DNA of 64,000 nt from Streptomyces sp. CG 926 (lineage in GTDB: Bacteria > Actinomycetota > Actinomycetes > Streptomycetales > Streptomycetaceae): NCBI RefSeq assembly GCF_003148825.1, contig NZ_QGGZ01000006.1, positions 413,087 to 477,086 of the forward strand, given 5' to 3'. The position numbers were made by a program, and so were the translations under genes. Numbering within the stretch: position 1 is the first letter of the stretch; every line of letters begins with the position of its first letter. Positions 60,593 through 64,000 of this stretch are shown in pieces. The notes under the pieces are model-generated. The model had not been told where the DNA came from. It saw nothing but the letters and a program-made list of their open reading frames with translations, and did not search any database.

Positions 60593-63076
60593 GCCTTCCA
60601 CCACGCCCGCCCACTCGTCGAGCAGGGCCTGCGCGGTGCCGTCGTCGGGGCCCTCGGCCCACAGGTGGGTGACCGCTTCCGCCGGGTCCGGCAGGACCAG
60701 CGCCCACCGGCCGTCGGCCTCGACCACCCGCACCCCGTCGGTGGTGTCCACCTGCCGGTCGCCGGCCACCTCCACGACCCGCCGCATGACGAGCCCCTTC
60801 ACCGCCCACGGCGTCGCCACGTCCCGCCTGAGCACATGGGCCCGCGGAATCCGGGCGTCGATCTGGCTCAGCGTGAGCTGCGTACGGGCCACCAGCCCGA
60901 GCAGCTGCACGAACGCGGCCGAACCGTCGAAGACGCTGCCGAACTCCGGAACGATGAAGCCGCCCTGGCCGTCGCCGCCGAAGATGGTGTTCTCCGCCCG
61001 ACCCACCCGGGTCAGGTCGTCGGGCGAGGTCGTCGTCCACTCGACCTGCGTACCGTGGTAGGCCGCCACCTGCTCGGCCACCCTCGTCGTGGTCACCGGC
61101 AGCGCGACCTTGCCGCTGCGCTTCTCCGCGGCCACCAGGTCGAGCATCACCAGCAGCGCCCGATCGTCCTCGATGATCCGCCCGCGCTCGTCCACCAGCG
61201 AGATCCGCTCGCCCACCGGGTCGAACCGCACCCCGAAGGCGGCCCTCGCCGAGGCCACGATCTCCCCCAGCCGCACCAGCCCGGCCCGCCGGGAATCCCT
61301 GGTCTCGGTCGGCCGGGACTCGTCGAGCCCCGGGTTGATCGTCAACGCGTCCACACCGAGGCGACCCAGCAGGCTGGGCAGAACCAGACCGGCGCTTCCG
61401 TTCGAGGCGTCCACGACCACCTTGAGTCCGGCATCGGCGATGCCGGTGGTGTCCACCCGCCGCAGCAGCGAGCCGGTGTAGGCGTCGAAGACACTGCCCG
61501 GGAACTGCAGGTCCCCGATCTCTCCGGGGAACGCCCGCCGGTACTCCTGGCGCGCGTACACCCGGTCCAGCTTGCGCTGTCCCTGGAGCGAGAGGTCGGC
61601 TCCCCGCTCGTCGAGGAACATGATGTCCACGGAGTCCGGCACACCTGGCGAGGTCCGCAGTACGATCCCGCCGGCGCTGCCGCGCGCGGTCTGCTGCCGG
61701 GCCACGGGCAGCGGTACGTTCTCCAGGTCCCGTACGTTGATGGCGCTGGCCTGGAGCGCCGAGATCACGGCCCGCTTGAGCGCCCTGGCGCCTCGGGAGT
61801 GGTCACGGGCCGTGGTGACGATCGCCCCCTTCTTCAGGGTCGTGGCGTACGCGCCGGCGAGCCGGACCACGACCTCGGGAGTGATCTCCACGTTCAGGAT
61901 TCCGGAGACCCCGCGCGCGCCGAACAGGTGCGCCTGGCCTCGGGACTCCCAGATCACCGAGGTGTTGACGAAGGCGCCGGCCTCGATGGTCTTGAACGGG
62001 TAGACGCGCACATTGCCCTGGACGATCGATTCCTCACCGACCAGGCACTCGTCACCGATGACGGCCCCGTCCTCGATCCGCGCGGCGCGCATGATGTCGG
62101 TGTTCTTCCCGATGACACAGCCGCGGAGATTGCTGTGGGGCCCGATGTACACGTTGTCGTGCACGACGGCCCGGTGCAGGAAGGCGCCGCTCTTGACGAC
62201 GACGTTCGACCCGACGACGGTGTGCTCGCGGATCTCCGCGCCGGCTTCGACCTTGGCGTAGTCCCCGATGTACAGCGGCCCGCGCAGTACCGCGTCGGGA
62301 CTCACCTCCGCCCCTTCGGCGATCCACACACCGGGCGAGATCTCGAAGCCGTCCATCTCGATCTGGACCTTGCCCTCGAGCACGTCGGCCTGCGCCTTGA
62401 CGTAGCTCTCGTGCGTGCCGACGTCCTCCCAGTAGCCCTCGGCGACATAGCCGAAGATGGGCTTGCCTTCCTTCATCAGCTGCGGGAAGACGTCGCCGGA
62501 CCAGTCGACGGACACATCCGGGTCCACATAGTCGAAGACCTCGGGCTCCATCACGTAGATGCCCGTGTTGACGGTGTCCGAGAACACCTGCCCCCAGGTC
62601 GGCTTCTCCAGGAACCGCTCGACCTTGCCCTGCTCGTCCACGATCGTGATGCCGAATTCCAGCGGGTTCGGCACCCGGGTCAGGCACACCGTGACGAGGG
62701 CGCCCTTCTCCTTGTGGAAGCGGATCAGATCGGTGAGATCGAAGTCGGTGAGCGCGTCACCGGAAATGACGACGAAGGCATCGTCCTTCAGGGCCTCCTC
62801 GGCATTCTTCACGCTGCCGGCAGTGCCGAGTGGCTTCTCCTCGTGGGCATAGGTGAGCTCCATTCCGAGCTCTTCGCCATCCCCGAAATAGTTCTTGACG
62901 AGTGACGCCAGGAACTGCACGGTGACCACGGTCTCGCTGAGCCCATGCCGCTTGAGCAACCTGAGCACATGCTCCATGATCGGCCGGTTGGCCACCGGCA
63001 GGAGCGGCTTGGGCATGCTCGACGTCATGGGGCGAAGACGCGTGCCCTCGCCACCGGCCATCACGACGGCCTTCAT
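60581..63076 (-). CDS. sugar-1-phosphate nucleotidyltransferase fused to a phosphomannomutase-like domain
   Basis: Fusion of 831 aa. Residues 1-235: nucleotidyltransferase (MAGGEGTRLRPMTSSMPKPLLP, ISGDALTDFD, FLEKPTWG). Residues 245-375: hexapeptide beta-helix. Residues 385-831: phosphomannomutase fold with putative phosphoserine S427 in TTARDHS, but the metal loop DGDxDR is DPVGER (D619-R624) and lacks two Asp. Such fusions in actinobacteria and cyanobacteria are called mannose-1-phosphate guanylyltransferase/phosphomannomutase; mutase activity is doubtful here. Product probably GDP-mannose or another NDP-sugar for glycolipids. Confidence 0.9.
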   Translation of the reverse strand: MKAVVMAGGEGTRLRPMTSSMPKPLLPVANRPIMEHVLRLLKRHGLSETVVTVQFLASLVKNYFGDGEELGMELTYAHEEKPLGTAGSVKNAEEALKDDAFVVISGDALTDFDLTDLIRFHKEKGALVTVCLTRVPNPLEFGITIVDEQGKVERFLEKPTWGQVFSDTVNTGIYVMEPEVFDYVDPDVSVDWSGDVFPQLMKEGKPIFGYVAEGYWEDVGTHESYVKAQADVLEGKVQIEMDGFEISPGVWIAEGAEVSPDAVLRGPLYIGDYAKVEAGAEIREHTVVGSNVVVKSGAFLHRAVVHDNVYIGPHSNLRGCVIGKNTDIMRAARIEDGAVIGDECLVGEESIVQGNVRVYPFKTIEAGAFVNTSVIWESRGQAHLFGARGVSGILNVEITPEVVVRLAGAYATTLKKGAIVTTARDHSRGARALKRAVISALQASAINVRDLENVPLPVARQQTARGSAGGIVLRTSPGVPDSVDIMFLDERGADLSLQGQRKLDRVYARQEYRRAFPGEIGDLQFPGSVFDAYTGSLLRRVDTTGIADAGLKVVVDASNGSAGLVLPSLLGRLGVDALTINPGLDESRPTETRDSRRAGLVRLGEIVASARAAFGVRFDPVGERISLVDERGRIIEDDRALLVMLDLVAAEKRSGKVALPVTTTRVAEQVAAYHGTQVEWTTTSPDDLTRVGRAENTIFGGDGQGGFIVPEFGSVFDGSAAFVQLLGLVARTQLTLSQIDARIPRAHVLRRDVATPWAVKGLVMRRVVEVAGDRQVDTTDGVRVVEADGRWALVLPDPAEAVTHLWAEGPDDGTAQALLDEWAGVVEGAGH

Positions 63077-63176
63077 GTCGGAAGAGTCCTCCTTGGGAGA
63101 CGACAGTCGTACCGACCTTCACCCGTCTCGGTCGGTGACTTCGCAACTCCTCCGCGTCATCCGGGGCCGGGCGGGC

Positions 63177-63767
63177 TCAATCGGCCGTGGAGTCTGCCTT
63201 CACCAGACGGCGGACTTGAACCACGTAAAGGATTCCTGCCCACCAATAGAGGGTTGTACCCCATGCGGCGAACGCCCATCCGAAAACTGCGGCCAACCAG
63301 GCCAACCAGCCGCTTCCGTCACTGAGCAGGAGCAAGGGAAACGCGTACATCAGGTTGAAGGTGGCGGCCTTGCCGAGGAAGTTGACCTGCGGCGGCGGAT
63401 ATCCGTGTCGGCGCAGGATCCACACCATGACCAGCAACATCAGCTCGCGCGCCAGCAACGCTCCGGTGAGCCACAGCGGCAGGATCTCGCGATAGGTCAG
63501 ACCGAAGAGTGTCGACAGGATGTAGAGCCGGTCCGCCGCGGGATCGAGCAGCCGGCCGAGCTTGCTGATCTGATTCCAGCGCCGTGCGAGCTTCCCGTCG
63601 AGGTAGTCGCTGATCCCGCTGAGCATGAGGACGGCGAGAGCCCACCCGTCGTACTCCGCGAGGATCAGCCACAAGAACACGGGCACGCCGGCCAGGCGAG
63701 CCATGCTCAGGATGTTCGGAATGGTGAAAATTCGGTCGGTCTGAACCCGAGTCTCCTGGACCTCCAC
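63177..63767 (-). CDS. pgsA: CDP-alcohol phosphatidyltransferase (PgsA-like)
   Basis: Membrane enzyme of 196 aa with the CDP-alcohol signature D-YL-DGKLAR-N7-G-N3-D-N3-D (SDYLDGKLARRW... KLGRLLDPAADR, about 46-72). Transfers a phosphatidyl group from CDP-diacylglycerol to an alcohol; the substrate (glycerol-3-phosphate or inositol-phosphate) is undetermined. Five to six hydrophobic segments. GTG start with GGAGG. It lies between an rRNA operon and the nucleotidyltransferase fusion and probably heads the operon. Confidence 0.87.
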   Translation of the reverse strand: MEVQETRVQTDRIFTIPNILSMARLAGVPVFLWLILAEYDGWALAVLMLSGISDYLDGKLARRWNQISKLGRLLDPAADRLYILSTLFGLTYREILPLWLTGALLARELMLLVMVWILRRHGYPPPQVNFLGKAATFNLMYAFPLLLLSDGSGWLAWLAAVFGWAFAAWGTTLYWWAGILYVVQVRRLVKADSTAD

Positions 63768-63853
63768 CCGGGGGCCTCCACTGTGACTGTAGAAATCGGT
63801 CGTTCGATGCCCCCTGACCCTACAGGAGACCGCACACGTGTCCTGAACGCAGA

Positions 63854-63895
63854 AAAGCCCCGCACCGAACCCGTGAAGGGTTGGTGCGGGGCTTT
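63854..63895 (-). terminator. rrn operon terminator
   Basis: Perfect 13-bp arms (GGTGCGGGGCTTT and complement) with an inner AACCC/GGGTT stem, and TTTT on the downstream minus-strand side. It begins 12 nt past the 5S 3' end. Confidence 0.9.
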
Positions 63896-63906
63896 CCCAC
63901 AATGAT

Positions 63907-64000
63907 TGTTCGGCGGCGTCCTACTCTCCCACAGGGTCCCCCCTGCAGTACCATCGGCGCTGAAAGGCTTAGCTTCCGGGTTCGGAATGTAAACCGGGCG
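63907..64000 (-). rRNA. 5S ribosomal RNA (partial, 3' part)
   Basis: Minus strand matches the 3' four-fifths of a streptomycete 5S rRNA: CGCCCGGTTTACATTCCGAA..., GAAGCTAAGCC, GCGCCGATGGTACTGC, then GTGGGAGAGTAGGACGCC and GCCGAACA at the 3' end. The 5' part is beyond the window edge. The GGTTTACATT stretch carries one more T than the GGTTACATT I expect; check the read. Confidence 0.93.

Overview
The window looks like a stretch of a Streptomyces chromosome, or a close relative. GC content is very high and codons mostly end in G or C. GTG starts are common, and stop/start overlaps of the GTGA/ATGA type recur. Several actinomycete hallmarks are present: a divergent second-type EF-Tu (tuf3), a DUF5999 small protein, the FHA/FtsR/bifunctional-nuclease/MerR cluster, the DUF881/small-basic-protein cluster, and a glycine riboswitch in front of gcvP. 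No phage genes, transposases, integrases, tRNA genes or true CRISPR array were seen.

Layout. 1-5.7 kb: sbcC (cut by the left edge) and sbcD as a coupled operon, then a YigZ-family gene and two small cytoplasmic proteins. 5.7-18.9 kb: a mix of single genes and small operons: an XRE-cupin regulator divergent from a DMT exporter, two left-handed beta-helix proteins, a DedA/ankyrin pair, a GH3 glycosidase, a thioesterase, an MFS pump, a spermidine-synthase-like protein and a patatin. 18.9-20.5 kb: tuf3 with a small upstream ORF and a stem-loop. 20.5-26.9 kb: an AlkD-like repair protein, TVP38, UppP, Lnt and an oxidoreductase. 26.9-36 kb: a lipoprotein, ung, a peptide-binding lipoprotein, two SDRs, a HipA-like kinase with a DUF3037 partner, and flavin-type oxidase and LysR genes. 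36-43.5 kb: three DMT transporters, one with a putative leader peptide and RNA structure, a frameshifted gene remnant, a 9-copy minisatellite, a MocR regulator and a His-rich PadR regulator. 43.5-49.8 kb: PhzF, membrane proteins, a CPBP protease, a glutamate-cysteine ligase family enzyme and two Streptomyces-type small proteins.

49.8-64 kb is the most ordered part. It runs from an rRNA operon end (5S, right edge, minus strand) through a CDP-alcohol phosphatidyltransferase, a sugar nucleotidyltransferase/phosphomannomutase fusion, DUF881-sbp-DUF881 (each overlapping the next by 4 nt), FHA (GarA-like), ftsR, a bifunctional nuclease, MerR, dinB (DNA polymerase IV), then a divergent PRC-barrel gene and gcvP. 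From family knowledge this order resembles the mycobacterial pgsA2-DUF881-garA-ftsR-gcvB neighbourhood, which links envelope, division and glycine/glutamate metabolism.

The strongest regulatory observations are sequence-level. A perfect TTGTCAGTG-N8-TANNNT promoter lies in front of ung, and a near match sits exactly where it would make dinB leaderless; both are the signature of RecA-independent (PafBC-type) DNA-damage control. A 19-bp dyad overlaps the -10 of the merR promoter, and a 26-bp palindrome overlaps the -35 of the peptide-binding lipoprotein. Identical CTGAC-N5-GTCAG dyads precede two unlinked genes. No single feature is an obvious wholly new system. The best candidates for undescribed biology are the HipA/DUF3037 pair, the leader-peptide/stem-loop element before the DMT transporter near 40.9 kb, and the tuf3 leader.
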